This document shows positions 1-7,008 of a stretch of DNA of 9,809 bases, in pieces (position 1 is the first letter of the stretch; each line of letters starts with the position of its first letter). This stretch comes from an uncultured Lachnospiraceae bacterium (GTDB taxonomy: Bacteria; Bacillota; Clostridia; Lachnospirales; Lachnospiraceae), in contig CAKRNI010000088.1 of assembly GCA_934370915.1 (NCBI GenBank), positions 1 through 9,809 on the forward strand. The letters run 5' to 3'. The notes beneath the pieces are model-generated. The model was not told the origin of the DNA and searched no databases. It saw only the letters and a list, made by a program, of their open reading frames with translations. The translations under genes were made by a program, and so were the position numbers.

Positions 1-49
1 TTTGTTTTTTTGAAACGCTTTTTGAAATTCCTAATTGCATTACGAAGCC

Positions 50-78
50 ATTATACTTCCGATAAGTAAAATTATCAA
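50..78 (-). promoter_or_regulatory. Probable sigma-A promoter reading left, off the window
   Basis: On the minus strand a -35 box TTGATA (73-78) is followed by a 17-base spacer and a perfect -10 TATAAT (50-55). Initiation would fall near base 43, so the transcribed gene lies to the left, outside the window. This suggests the neighbouring gene is divergent from the licC-licA fusion. The match is strong, but chance promoter-like sequences are common in AT-rich DNA. Confidence 0.5.
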
Positions 79-215
79 TAGTTTTTTTACAAAAAATGAA
101 GAATTTTTAATAAAGGGAACTATCTTACTTCGCTTCCAGAAATACTCTGTACCTCGAATACACTGGTATTATAGTATATTTTCTTAAGAATTTCCATACC
201 TTTTTTGTTTTTATT

Positions 216-234
216 TTCTTACGAAATTCTTACG
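216..234. repeat. Two direct copies of TTCTTACG, 11-bp period
   Basis: TTCTTACG occurs at 216-223 and again at 227-234, one helical turn apart. The related palindrome TTCTTAAGAA lies at 181-190. The spacing fits a protein binding the same DNA face twice, but no regulator can be assigned and the elements are short. Confidence 0.4.
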
Positions 235-287
235 CGAATGGCATTTTGGGCTGTTTTTGTATAGATATTAGTACAATCTGCCCATTT

Positions 288-314
288 TGCCACTTTGTGG
301 CAGCTTTGTGGCAG
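288..314. repeat. Tandem 11-bp repeat with overlapping inverted repeat
   Basis: CTTTGTGGCAG occurs twice head to tail without a mismatch (293-303, 304-314). The first copy also completes an inverted repeat, TGCCAC (288-293) with GTGGCA (297-302). The block sits about 85 bases upstream of the -35 box of the promoter at 397-424, a position that suits an activator or distal operator. It could also be an old duplication without function. Confidence 0.5.
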
Positions 315-359
315 GAATATGTCATTGCAATATGTTCATTTTTCAGTATGATTAATCGT

Positions 360-390
360 ATTTTGAACGCAGTATCTCCATGTTCAAAAT
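360..390. promoter_or_regulatory. 9-bp inverted repeat just upstream of the -35 box (operator candidate)
   Basis: ATTTTGAAC (360-368) and GTTCAAAAT (382-390) are perfect inverted arms separated by 13 bases, ending six bases before the -35 box at 397. The GAAC/GTTC core recurs in the palindrome at 455-466 and as TGTTCA at 333-338 and 424-429. Together these look like a multi-site operator for a dimeric regulator. Which protein binds is unknown. Confidence 0.5.
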
Positions 391-396
391 ATTATC

Positions 397-424
397 TTGT
401 ATTATCGGAAGTACGTGATATAAT
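397..424 (+). promoter_or_regulatory. Probable sigma-A promoter of the licC-licA fusion gene
   Basis: A -35 box TTGTAT (397-402), a 16-base spacer and a perfect -10 TATAAT (419-424) with an extended -10 TG (416-417) are visible. Initiation would be near base 431, giving a leader of about 110 nt before the ATG at 540. A TGTTCA element (424-429) overlaps the end of the -10 box, so binding there would compete with RNA polymerase. Confidence 0.65.
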
Positions 425-454
425 GTTCATATACATCTATTATTTTTTGTTTTT

Positions 455-466
455 TGAACATGTTCA
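455..466. promoter_or_regulatory. 12-bp perfect palindrome TGAACATGTTCA in the early leader (operator candidate)
   Basis: The palindrome is centred about 30 bases downstream of the predicted start site, a typical repressor position. It shares the GAAC/GTTC core with the inverted repeat at 360-390; the two centres are about 85 bp (about eight helical turns) apart. The core spacing is two bases, unlike the four-base spacing of Bacillus-type LexA boxes. Confidence 0.5.
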
Positions 467-528
467 TTTTATCAGTTTCTTCCTTATTATTAAACAGCAA
501 TAATAAGTGATAGAATCATCTTTGATTC

Positions 529-533
529 GGAGG
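529..533 (+). promoter_or_regulatory. Ribosome binding site GGAGG that fixes the start at 540
   Basis: GGAGG lies six bases before the ATG at 540. An in-frame GTG at 507 has no such site, and the ATG at 534 directly abuts the GGAGG. The start at 540 is therefore preferred. Confidence 0.8.
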
Positions 534-539
534 ATGACT

Positions 540-2393
540 ATGGATCGTTTGGGATTACTCTGCAGAAATATTTATGAGAACAACAAGATGACACAGCGGG
601 AGCTGGCGGCGGCGATGAATCTTTCTCTCGGAACCTGCAACCATCTCGTGAAGGAAGGTCTGGACCGGGAGCTTTTTACCTTTGATCCGGCGGACGGATC
701 TTATTCCCTGTTAAAGGGCGGCGTGGAGCTTTTAAGGAATTACCGGATGGACAGTGCCGTGATCCTTGCGGCGGGATTCGGGTCAAGATTTGTTCCGCTG
801 ACGTTTGAGACGCCGAAGGGACTTCTTGAGGTCTACGGTGAGCGCATGATCGAGCGCCAGATCAAACAGCTCCACGAGGCCGGTGTCACGGATATCACGA
901 TCGTTGTCGGTTATTTAAAGGAGAAGTTCGAATACCTGATCGATAAATTCGGCGTGAAGCTTCTCTATAATCCGGAATACCACAACAAGAATACACTTAC
1001 GACGCTCTACCGCGCCCGGGAGTGTTTTATCGGAAGGAACACCTATCTTCTCTCTTCCGATAACTGGATGCGCAGCAATATGTATCACACCTACGAGTGC
1101 GGTGCGTGGTACTCTTCTGTATTTATGAAGGGAGAAACTTCCGAGTGGTGCCTCGAGACGAGCAAAAAGGGACTTCTCACCGGTGTCAAGGTCGGTGGTG
1201 AGGACTCCTGGGTCATGTACGGACCGGTGTTCTTCTCGAAGGAGTTCTCGGAAAAATTTTTCCCGATCCTTGAGGAATACTATCATACCCCCGGAACGGA
1301 GCAGATGTACTGGGAACAGGTTCTCGCGGATCTCTTAAACGGCGAGGTCGACAGCCATCTTCCGGGCAAACACCATTTCCCGGTACCGGAAATGTACATC
1401 AATAAACAGCCGGAGAATCAGGTTTATGAATTCGAGAATCTGGAAGAGCTCCGCCTGTTCGATGAGCGTTACAGGAATCACTCCGACAATATTGCTATGG
1501 AGCTGATCTCCAGAGTACTTCAGGTTCCGGAGTCCGAGATCACAGGAATCAAATGTCTGAAGACGGGCATGACGAATAAATCGTTCCTTTTTAAGGTCCA
1601 TGATAAATCCTATATCTGCCGGATCCCGGGGCCTGGGACGGAGCTTCTGATCAACCGGAAGCAGGAAAAGTCGGTCTATGATGCGGTAAAGGATTACGGG
1701 ATCACTGAGCATGTTGTATACATGAACGGGGAGACCGGTTATAAAATCTCCGAATATTATGAGGGAGCCCGCAACAGCGATCCGCGCAACTGGGACGATG
1801 TGGCGCGGTGCATGGCGCTTGTGGAGAAGCTTCATGATTCCAGGCTCCATGTGGACCATTCTTTTGATATCCGGGAGCGGATCACCTTCTATGAGGCACT
1901 GTGCCGCGGATACGAGAAGAAGCTTTTTGAGGATTATCCGGAAGTAAAGTCCCATATGATGACACTGCTTGACCGCCTCGACCGTCTGAACCGTCCGAAG
2001 GTTCTGTCCCATATCGACAGTGTCTGCGATAATTTCCTGTTCCTGCCGAATGGAGATCTCCGTCTGATCGACTGGGAATATTCCGGCATGTGCGATCCGC
2101 TGATCGATGTGAGCATGTGTGCGATCTATTCTTATTATAATGATCTTGAGGTCGAGAAGCTGATCACAACATATCTGCACAGGGAACCGACGGCCGAGGA
2201 GCGGTTCGTCTACTATGCGTATATCGCTCTCGGTGGATTTTTATGGTGCCTGTGGGCGGTCTATAAGAGCAGTCTCGGCGAGGAATTCGGTGATTATACG
2301 ATCGTTATGTACCGGTATGCGAAGCGGTTCTATAAGAAGATCATCACCGCGCCGGAGTTTCTCGGAGTCGGAGATGGCGGGACACTGAGATAA
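540..2393 (+). CDS. HTH - phosphocholine cytidylyltransferase (LicC-like) - choline kinase (LicA-like) fusion protein
   Basis: Predicted cytoplasmic protein of 617 residues that would phosphorylate choline and then activate phosphocholine with CTP to CDP-choline. Residues ~1-65 resemble a winged helix-turn-helix (MTQRELAAAMNLSLGTCNHL). Residues ~72-310 are a nucleotidyltransferase with the signature LAAGFGSRF (76-84), the PK pair (92-93) and a probable metal-binding Asp in SSDNW (D174). The stretch VTDITIVVGYLKEKFEYL is very close to pneumococcal LicC as I recall it. Residues ~318-600 are a choline-kinase/APH fold with a Brenner-type motif HIDSVCDN (491-498; D493, N498) and the metal-binding LIDWE (D511). 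LicC-LicA fusions are known, for example LicCA of Treponema denticola; the added HTH is the unusual part. Substrate could be ethanolamine or another amino alcohol. No choline transporter or LicD-type transferase is in view. The next gene encodes a choline-binding-type lysozyme. Expression is probably controlled by the repeat-flanked promoter upstream. Confidence 0.85.
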   Translation: MDRLGLLCRNIYENNKMTQRELAAAMNLSLGTCNHLVKEGLDRELFTFDPADGSYSLLKGGVELLRNYRMDSAVILAAGFGSRFVPLTFETPKGLLEVYGERMIERQIKQLHEAGVTDITIVVGYLKEKFEYLIDKFGVKLLYNPEYHNKNTLTTLYRARECFIGRNTYLLSSDNWMRSNMYHTYECGAWYSSVFMKGETSEWCLETSKKGLLTGVKVGGEDSWVMYGPVFFSKEFSEKFFPILEEYYHTPGTEQMYWEQVLADLLNGEVDSHLPGKHHFPVPEMYINKQPENQVYEFENLEELRLFDERYRNHSDNIAMELISRVLQVPESEITGIKCLKTGMTNKSFLFKVHDKSYICRIPGPGTELLINRKQEKSVYDAVKDYGITEHVVYMNGETGYKISEYYEGARNSDPRNWDDVARCMALVEKLHDSRLHVDHSFDIRERITFYEALCRGYEKKLFEDYPEVKSHMMTLLDRLDRLNRPKVLSHIDSVCDNFLFLPNGDLRLIDWEYSGMCDPLIDVSMCAIYSYYNDLEVEKLITTYLHREPTAEERFVYYAYIALGGFLWCLWAVYKSSLGEEFGDYTIVMYRYAKRFYKKIITAPEFLGVGDGGTLR

Positions 2394-2501
2394 CCGTACT
2401 GGCGGTCTGCAGCTTTCCTGGTGCGGCAGTCAGAAGAACGCAGGTCAGGGAACTGGTCCTGAAAAGCCGAAGAATCGCCGCATTTTCAATCGAATTTTCG
2501 C

Positions 2502-2530
2502 AAGACGTATCTGTAATTTTATGCTATACT
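2502..2530 (+). promoter_or_regulatory. Probable extended -10 promoter of the lysozyme gene
   Basis: TGC-TATACT (2522-2530) is a strong extended -10 element with an upstream T-rich stretch. A weak -35 (AAGACG, 2502-2507) lies at 17-base spacing. The element resembles the TGC-TACACT upstream of thrC. Initiation near 2537 would place the large hairpin at 2557-2599 inside the transcript leader. Confidence 0.5.
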
Positions 2531-2556
2531 GAAAATACGCAGATAACGTCCATATG

Positions 2557-2607
2557 ATCCCGGGATGGAGCTGTGATACGAATGCAGTTATCCCGGGATT
2601 TGATTTT
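2557..2607 (+). terminator. Strong hairpin plus T-rich tract: terminator of the fusion gene or leader attenuator of the lysozyme gene
   Basis: The self-complementary 10-mer ATCCCGGGAT occurs at 2557-2566 and again at 2590-2599. The arms pair, and after a two-base bulge a further five pairs form (AGCTG 2569-2573 with CAGTT 2585-2589, one G-U). The total is about 15 pairs around an 11-base loop, followed by TTGATTTTTA. This has the form of an intrinsic terminator on the plus strand. It is the only one between the fusion gene and the lysozyme gene, yet it lies downstream of the promoter-like element at 2502-2530. Confidence 0.6.
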
Positions 2608-2635
2608 TATGTACAACGTTTAAAGGGGGATTTCC

Positions 2636-4801
2636 ATGAGACAAAAGAAACGGGCGGCGGCGCTTCTTTTAAGTGCCGTCATGGCTTTTTCCGCAGTATC
2701 ACCGGCGCTCCCGGCCCGGGCGGCCGCCTGGCAGAAGAACGCGTCCGGCTCCTATATCGGAAGCGATGGTTCCGTTCTCACCGGGATCCTGTCCCGGGGC
2801 GTCGATGTTTCCCAGTGGCAGCAAAATATCAACTGGTCCGCAGTTGCCGCTGATGATATCCAGTTTGCGATGATCGGTACCCGGTATAACAATGCGGTGG
2901 ATCCGTATTTTGATGCGAATGTGCGCGGAGCAGCGGCGGCGGGACTCCGCGTCGGTGTTTACCTTTATTCCTACGCAACGACTACCGCGATGGCGGAGTC
3001 CGACGCAGATTTTGTCCTGAATCTCATCAAGGATTATCCGATCTCCTATCCGGTGGTTCTCGATGTGGAAGCGCAGGAAATGAACGGGCTGACGCCGTCC
3101 CAGATCGCAGATATCATAAACGCGTTCTGCAAGAAGGTTGAGACAGCCGGATATTATCCGATGGTGTATACGAACGACTACTGGATCAGCAATAAGATCG
3201 ATATGACAAAGGTCCACTATGATGTCTGGATCGCCCGCTATGACTCGAAGCCGGCTTATCAGGGAGCAGCGATGTGGCAGGCGTCGAACCAGGGAACGGT
3301 AAACGGCATCAACGGAAATGTGGATATCAACTTTACCTTTAAGGATCTGAGCGGCAAGCTTCCGGCGAACCGCTGGCGGCTTATCGGGGACAAGTGGTAC
3401 TATTACAAAAACTATGTAAAGCAGACCGGTTGGATCAACGATGGCCAGAGCTGGTATTATCTGAACGCGGACGGAACCCAGTTTAAGGGCTGGCTGCTCC
3501 TTGACAACCAGTATTATTATCTTCTCCCGACTACCGGTCAGATGAAGACCGGCTGGCTGAAGGCGGAGGACGCATGGTATTACTTAAACTCCGACGGTAC
3601 GATGGCGAAGGACTGGATTCAGGTCGACGGAACATATTATTATCTGTTGAACGGCGCGATGGTGACCGGATGGCTGCGGATCGGAAACGATTATTACTAT
3701 ATGCGCGGCAACGGCTCTATGGTGACCGGATGGCGGAAGATGGACGGGAAGTATTACTACTTTAACGGCAGCGGAAAGCTTGTCCGCGGATGGGCGGATA
3801 TCGACGGAAAGCGGTATTTCCTCCAGCAGGATGGAACAATGGTGACCGGATGGCAGACGATCGACGGACTGCTGTACTACTTTGACGCCAGCGGAGCGAT
3901 GGCGGCCGGGTGGACGAAGCTTGACGGTTACTGGTATTACTTCAATAACGAAGGAAAGCTGATGACCGGCTGGATGCAGCTTGACGGAAAGTTCTACTAT
4001 CTCCACACAGATGGGCGGATGGTCATCGGCTGGCAGAGCGACGGAACGAACAAGTATTATATGGACACCGTGTCCGGTGTGATGGCGGTAGGCTGGAAGC
4101 AGATTGATAAGAGCTGGTATTATTTCAATCAGGCCGGACATATGATCACGGGCTGGCTGAATGACGGCGGAAAATATTATTATCTGAATCCGGCGGACGG
4201 AAAGATGATCGCCAACGGGTCATTTGTTGTGAATAATGTGAATTATACGTTTAACCAGAGCGGTGTATGCCTGAGTGAGACGTCCGCGATCGATGGCGGC
4301 TCGGCGGGAAGTGTTTATACTCCGGGAACGGCCGGGACTGTGGCGAACGGAAATTATACGGGTACTCCGGCGGCGGGGAATTCACAGAACGGCATTACTA
4401 CGGCCGGTTCCACAACCTCCGGATCGTCTCAGACGAATACGGGAATGTCGGCCGGAAATTACCAGACAGGGGGGCCCGGAAGTTCCAATAGCACAACCGC
4501 TTCTTACAGTGGAACAAGCACTTCCGGCAGTTACCAGACCGGCGGTCCGGGATACTCCAACAACAGCAGCTCAGGTTCTGGAATCTCCAGTTCCGGCTCT
4601 GCATCGACTACAGCCCCGAGCGGCAATACAACCGGCAGCAACAATTATTATACAAACACCGGCAATATGACCGGGCCGGGAAGCTCCAATGCAAACTATA
4701 ACTATAGTTCCGGTTCTTCCGGTACGACCACGCCGGGAAGTTCAGGTTCTTCTTCCTCATCGTCGAATCTGGCTGAATATCAGACGGGTGGGCCGAAGTA
4801 A
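2636..4801 (+). CDS. Secreted GH25 lysozyme with choline/cell-wall-binding repeats and a Ser/Gly/Thr-rich tail
   Basis: Predicted 721-residue exported muramidase cutting peptidoglycan between N-acetylmuramic acid and N-acetylglucosamine. Residues 1-30 are a signal peptide (basic MRQKKR, hydrophobic core, ARA-A cleavage region). Residues ~54-238 are a GH25 domain: GVDVSQWQ (D57), the catalytic-type DVE (D143, E145), MWQ (W214) and VDIN (D230). Residues ~246-537 hold about 14-15 repeats of ~20 residues of the type TGW..DGKYYYFN..G.MV, the CW/choline-binding family. Residues ~540-721 are a low-complexity Ser/Gly/Thr/Asn tail with YQTGGP at 609-614, 633-638 and 715-720, one residue before the end. 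No LPxTG anchor or membrane segment is seen, so attachment would be non-covalent through the repeats. The start has a good site (GGGGGA ending at 2630, five bases before the ATG). Role could be cell separation, wall turnover or interbacterial lysis. The upstream gene for CDP-choline synthesis suggests phosphocholine as the repeat ligand, but related repeats in other proteins bind glucan or other polymers. Confidence 0.9.
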   Translation: MRQKKRAAALLLSAVMAFSAVSPALPARAAAWQKNASGSYIGSDGSVLTGILSRGVDVSQWQQNINWSAVAADDIQFAMIGTRYNNAVDPYFDANVRGAAAAGLRVGVYLYSYATTTAMAESDADFVLNLIKDYPISYPVVLDVEAQEMNGLTPSQIADIINAFCKKVETAGYYPMVYTNDYWISNKIDMTKVHYDVWIARYDSKPAYQGAAMWQASNQGTVNGINGNVDINFTFKDLSGKLPANRWRLIGDKWYYYKNYVKQTGWINDGQSWYYLNADGTQFKGWLLLDNQYYYLLPTTGQMKTGWLKAEDAWYYLNSDGTMAKDWIQVDGTYYYLLNGAMVTGWLRIGNDYYYMRGNGSMVTGWRKMDGKYYYFNGSGKLVRGWADIDGKRYFLQQDGTMVTGWQTIDGLLYYFDASGAMAAGWTKLDGYWYYFNNEGKLMTGWMQLDGKFYYLHTDGRMVIGWQSDGTNKYYMDTVSGVMAVGWKQIDKSWYYFNQAGHMITGWLNDGGKYYYLNPADGKMIANGSFVVNNVNYTFNQSGVCLSETSAIDGGSAGSVYTPGTAGTVANGNYTGTPAAGNSQNGITTAGSTTSGSSQTNTGMSAGNYQTGGPGSSNSTTASYSGTSTSGSYQTGGPGYSNNSSSGSGISSSGSASTTAPSGNTTGSNNYYTNTGNMTGPGSSNANYNYSSGSSGTTTPGSSGSSSSSSNLAEYQTGGPK
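3371..4255 (+). repeat. Array of about 14-15 cell-wall/choline-binding repeats within the lysozyme
   Basis: Units of about 20 codons (60 bp) each carry a Gly-Trp and an aromatic cluster (WYY, YYY or YYF). The 16-mer ATGGTGACCGGATGGC is identical at 3659-3674, 3719-3734 and 3839-3854, exactly in 60-bp register. This suggests recent duplication or gene conversion among the central units. The first unit (WRLIGDKWYYYK) and the last (VNNVNYTFNQ) are degenerate, as is common at the ends of such arrays. Confidence 0.85.
4460..4798 (+). repeat. Recurring YQTGGP motif in the C-terminal tail of the lysozyme
   Basis: The hexapeptide YQTGGP is encoded at 4460-4477, 4532-4549 and 4778-4795, the last followed only by Lys and the stop codon. 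A degenerate TGPGSSN copy is at 4670-4690, resembling TGGPGSSN of the first copy. The Thr codons are ACA, ACC and ACG; the Gly-Gly pairs are GGG GGG, GGC GGT and GGT GGG; Pro is CCC, CCG and CCG. Synonymous differences with an unchanged peptide point to selection on the protein motif. Its function is not recognised. Confidence 0.75.
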
Positions 4802-4806
4802 GACGC

Positions 4807-4853
4807 AAAAAGCGCCATCTCATTGGTAAAAATCCAGTGAGACGGCGCTTTTA
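4807..4853. terminator. Bidirectional intrinsic terminator between the convergent lysozyme and glnN genes
   Basis: Left arm 4810-4826 and right arm 4834-4850 form a 17-position stem (one A-C mismatch, one G-U) around the loop TAAAAAT. The stem base is GGCGCTT followed by TT on the plus strand. On the minus strand it is followed by a run of five T (complement of 4807-4811). It can end both the rightward lysozyme transcript and the leftward glnN transcript. Confidence 0.85.
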
Positions 4854-4884
4854 TTATCTTCTATCTATCCTTCTCCAAGGTCTC

Positions 4885-7002
4885 TTACACCTCAAAGATC
4901 ATATCCCCATAGCTCGGAATCGGCCAGTATTCTTTATCTACGATCATTTCCAGCTGATCTGCCGGGTCACGCAGGGCCTGCATTGCCGGGATGATCTCGT
5001 CGTAGCAGAAGTGGGCGCGTTTTTCCATGCTGTCGATGTGCTGATACTCTTCTACGAGATCCTCAAGCTTCGCGCGGGCAACCTTCATGTCGGAGAGAAG
5101 ATCGGAAACTTCGATGAGAAGCTCTGTCTGGACACTGTTGTCAGCCTCCGGGCATGCAGCCTTCACGGCGCTTAAGGACTGGGCGAGAACAGTTGTGTAG
5201 CGGACAACAGCCGGGATCAGCTGCTTTCCTGCGATATTGATCATCGCCTTCGCCTCGATATTTACGGATTTCGCATAAGACTCATACTCGATCTCCGCTC
5301 TTGCCACCAGCTCTTCCTTCGTGTATACGCCAAAGTCGCCGAACAGCTTGAACGCCTTGTCGGTAACGAGGGACGGGATCGCGTCTACCATGCACTTTAA
5401 GTTCGGAAGTCCACGGCGCTCTGCCTCTTCTACCCACGCCTCGCTGTAGCCGTTGCCGTTGAAGATGATACGGCGGTGATCAGCGAGAAGTTTCTTGATC
5501 ATATCATGGACAGCGAGATCAAAATCAGCAGCCTTTTCAAGCTCATCAGCCGCCTCTTTGAATGCCTCAGCGACGATGGTATTTAATACAACGTTTGCGG
5601 AGGAAACAGAGTCAGAGGAGCCGACCATACGGAACTCGAACTTATTTCCTGTGAACGCGAACGGTGATGTACGGTTTCTGTCGGTTGCGTCCTTATCAAA
5701 GTCCGGAAGCGTGGTAACGCCGGTCTTTAAGGTACCGCCGGTCTTGGAGTGGGTCGCGGAACCTGTGGAGATCAGCTGGTCAATAACGTCCTCAAGCTGC
5801 TCGCCGACGAAGATGGAGATGATCGCAGGCGGTGCCTCCTGAGCACCAAGGCGGAAGTCATTTCCCGGAACAGCCGCAGACTGGCGGAGCAGATCCGCAT
5901 GGCGGTCAACTGCTTTCATAATGCAGGCAAGAACCAGAAGGAACTGGATATTCTCATGCGGTGTTACACCCGGATCCAGCATGTTGATACCGGTGTCAGA
6001 AGCCAGAGACCAGTTGTTATGTTTACCGGAACCGTTGACGCCCTGGAACGGTTTCTCGTGAAGCAGGCACGCCATTCCGTGACGGTTTGCAACCTTTTTC
6101 ATTGTCTCCATAACGATCTGGTTGTGGTCAACGGCAAGGTTTGCCTTTGTGTAGATCGTTGCGAGCTCATGCTGTGCCGGAGCAACCTCGTTGTGCTGGG
6201 TCTTTGCGGTAACGCCCAGCTTCCAGAGCTCTTCATTTAACTCTTTCATATAGGAACCGATCCGCTCGCGGATAACGCCGTAATAGTGGTCATCCATCTC
6301 CTGTCCCTTCGGCGGCATTGCGCCGAATAAGGTACGTCCGGTGTAGATCAGGTCTTTTCTCTTTAAATATTTGTCGCGGTCGATCAGGAAATACTCCTGC
6401 TCCGGTCCTACGGACGGAGTGACACGCTTTACTTCTGTGTGTCCGAAGAGGTGGAAGATTCTTGTCGCCTCTTTGTCGATGGCCTGCATGGAGCGGAGAA
6501 GCGGGGTCTTTTTATCGAGGGCTTCGCCCCTGTAGGAGCAGAACGCGGTCGGGATACAGAGTGTTACGCCGGTTGCGTCTTTCTTTAAGAACGCCGGGGA
6601 AGTGCAGTCCCAGGCAGTATATCCGCGGGCCTCGAAGGTCGCGCGCAGGCCGCCGGACGGGAAGGAAGAACCGTCGGTCTCGCCCTTGATCAGCTCTTTT
6701 CCGGAGAGATCCATTAAGACTTTTCCCTGAGAATCAAAGTTTCCGATAAAGGAGTCATGTTTCTCGGCAGTTACGCCCGTAAGCGGCTGGAACCAGTGGG
6801 TATAATGAGTCGCGCCGTTGTCGACTGCCCAGTCTTTCATCGCGTGGGCAACCACGTCAGCGATCGTCGGGTCCAGCTCACTGCCATCCTCGATGGTCTG
6901 CTTCAATTTCCTGTAGACACTTTTCGGAAGGCGTTCCTTCATCACGGAGTCGTTAAAGACATTTTCTCCGAAGATTGCCTCCACATTGATAGTTTCGCTC
7001 AT
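4885..7002 (-). CDS. glnN: Glutamine synthetase, type III
   Basis: Cytoplasmic enzyme joining glutamate and ammonia to glutamine with ATP; it is the main route of ammonium assimilation under nitrogen limitation in many anaerobes. The 705-residue length fits the GSIII class (about 700-730), far longer than GSI or GSII. Visible family motifs are VGPEQEYF (199-206), NEVAPAQHE (271-279), [11 protein letters not shown] (321-331) and [16 protein letters not shown] (443-458), which supply the metal, ATP and glutamate ligands. The start at 7002 is chosen because GAGGAGG lies six bases upstream; an earlier TTG at 7017 would include that site inside the gene. A terminator lies on each side, so the gene is probably transcribed alone. 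An inverted repeat in the upstream gap (7089-7134) may regulate it. The symbol follows the usual name for this class. Confidence 0.95.
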   Translation of the reverse strand: MSETINVEAIFGENVFNDSVMKERLPKSVYRKLKQTIEDGSELDPTIADVVAHAMKDWAVDNGATHYTHWFQPLTGVTAEKHDSFIGNFDSQGKVLMDLSGKELIKGETDGSSFPSGGLRATFEARGYTAWDCTSPAFLKKDATGVTLCIPTAFCSYRGEALDKKTPLLRSMQAIDKEATRIFHLFGHTEVKRVTPSVGPEQEYFLIDRDKYLKRKDLIYTGRTLFGAMPPKGQEMDDHYYGVIRERIGSYMKELNEELWKLGVTAKTQHNEVAPAQHELATIYTKANLAVDHNQIVMETMKKVANRHGMACLLHEKPFQGVNGSGKHNNWSLASDTGINMLDPGVTPHENIQFLLVLACIMKAVDRHADLLRQSAAVPGNDFRLGAQEAPPAIISIFVGEQLEDVIDQLISTGSATHSKTGGTLKTGVTTLPDFDKDATDRNRTSPFAFTGNKFEFRMVGSSDSVSSANVVLNTIVAEAFKEAADELEKAADFDLAVHDMIKKLLADHRRIIFNGNGYSEAWVEEAERRGLPNLKCMVDAIPSLVTDKAFKLFGDFGVYTKEELVARAEIEYESYAKSVNIEAKAMINIAGKQLIPAVVRYTTVLAQSLSAVKAACPEADNSVQTELLIEVSDLLSDMKVARAKLEDLVEEYQHIDSMEKRAHFCYDEIIPAMQALRDPADQLEMIVDKEYWPIPSYGDMIFEV

Positions 7003-7008
7003 AATTTT

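Larger units (their letters stand above)
1..539. other. AT-rich non-coding control region upstream of the licC-licA fusion gene
   Basis: No credible gene lies here. The one sizeable open frame (246-503, 85 codons) starts at a TTG without a ribosome binding site, is Phe/Ile/Tyr-rich because of base composition, and overlaps the promoter and repeats. The stretch is much richer in A and T than the genes that follow. It holds a leftward promoter (50-78), a 10-bp palindrome TTCTTAAGAA (181-190), two 11-bp-period direct repeats (216-234 and 293-314), and a rightward promoter (397-424) flanked by GAAC/GTTC inverted repeats. It looks like a divergent intergenic region with dense regulation, but no binding protein can be named. 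Confidence 0.7.

Noticed and set aside
455..466. LexA/SOS box
   Set aside because: The Bacillus-type box has GAAC and GTTC separated by four bases. Here the gap is two bases, and in the inverted repeat at 360-390 it is 13. The downstream gene is not an SOS gene.
246..503. 85-codon open frame on the plus strand upstream of the fusion gene
   Set aside because: It starts at a TTG without a ribosome binding site, its composition follows the AT-rich DNA, and it runs across the promoter and inverted repeats. It resembles no protein I know.
1335..2180. Long minus-strand open frame of 281 codons opposite the licC-licA fusion
   Set aside because: It is the antisense shadow of a clearly conserved coding region, with no family signature and no convincing start.
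2445..2462. Possible terminator directly after the fusion gene (TCAGG/CCTGA)
   Set aside because: The stem is only five pairs and no T run follows it. The hairpin at 2557-2599 is far stronger.
4469..4474. Phase-variable G tract in the lysozyme gene
   Set aside because: Six G residues are short for a contingency locus, and a frameshift here would alter only the low-complexity tail. It is noted inside the tail finding rather than claimed separately.
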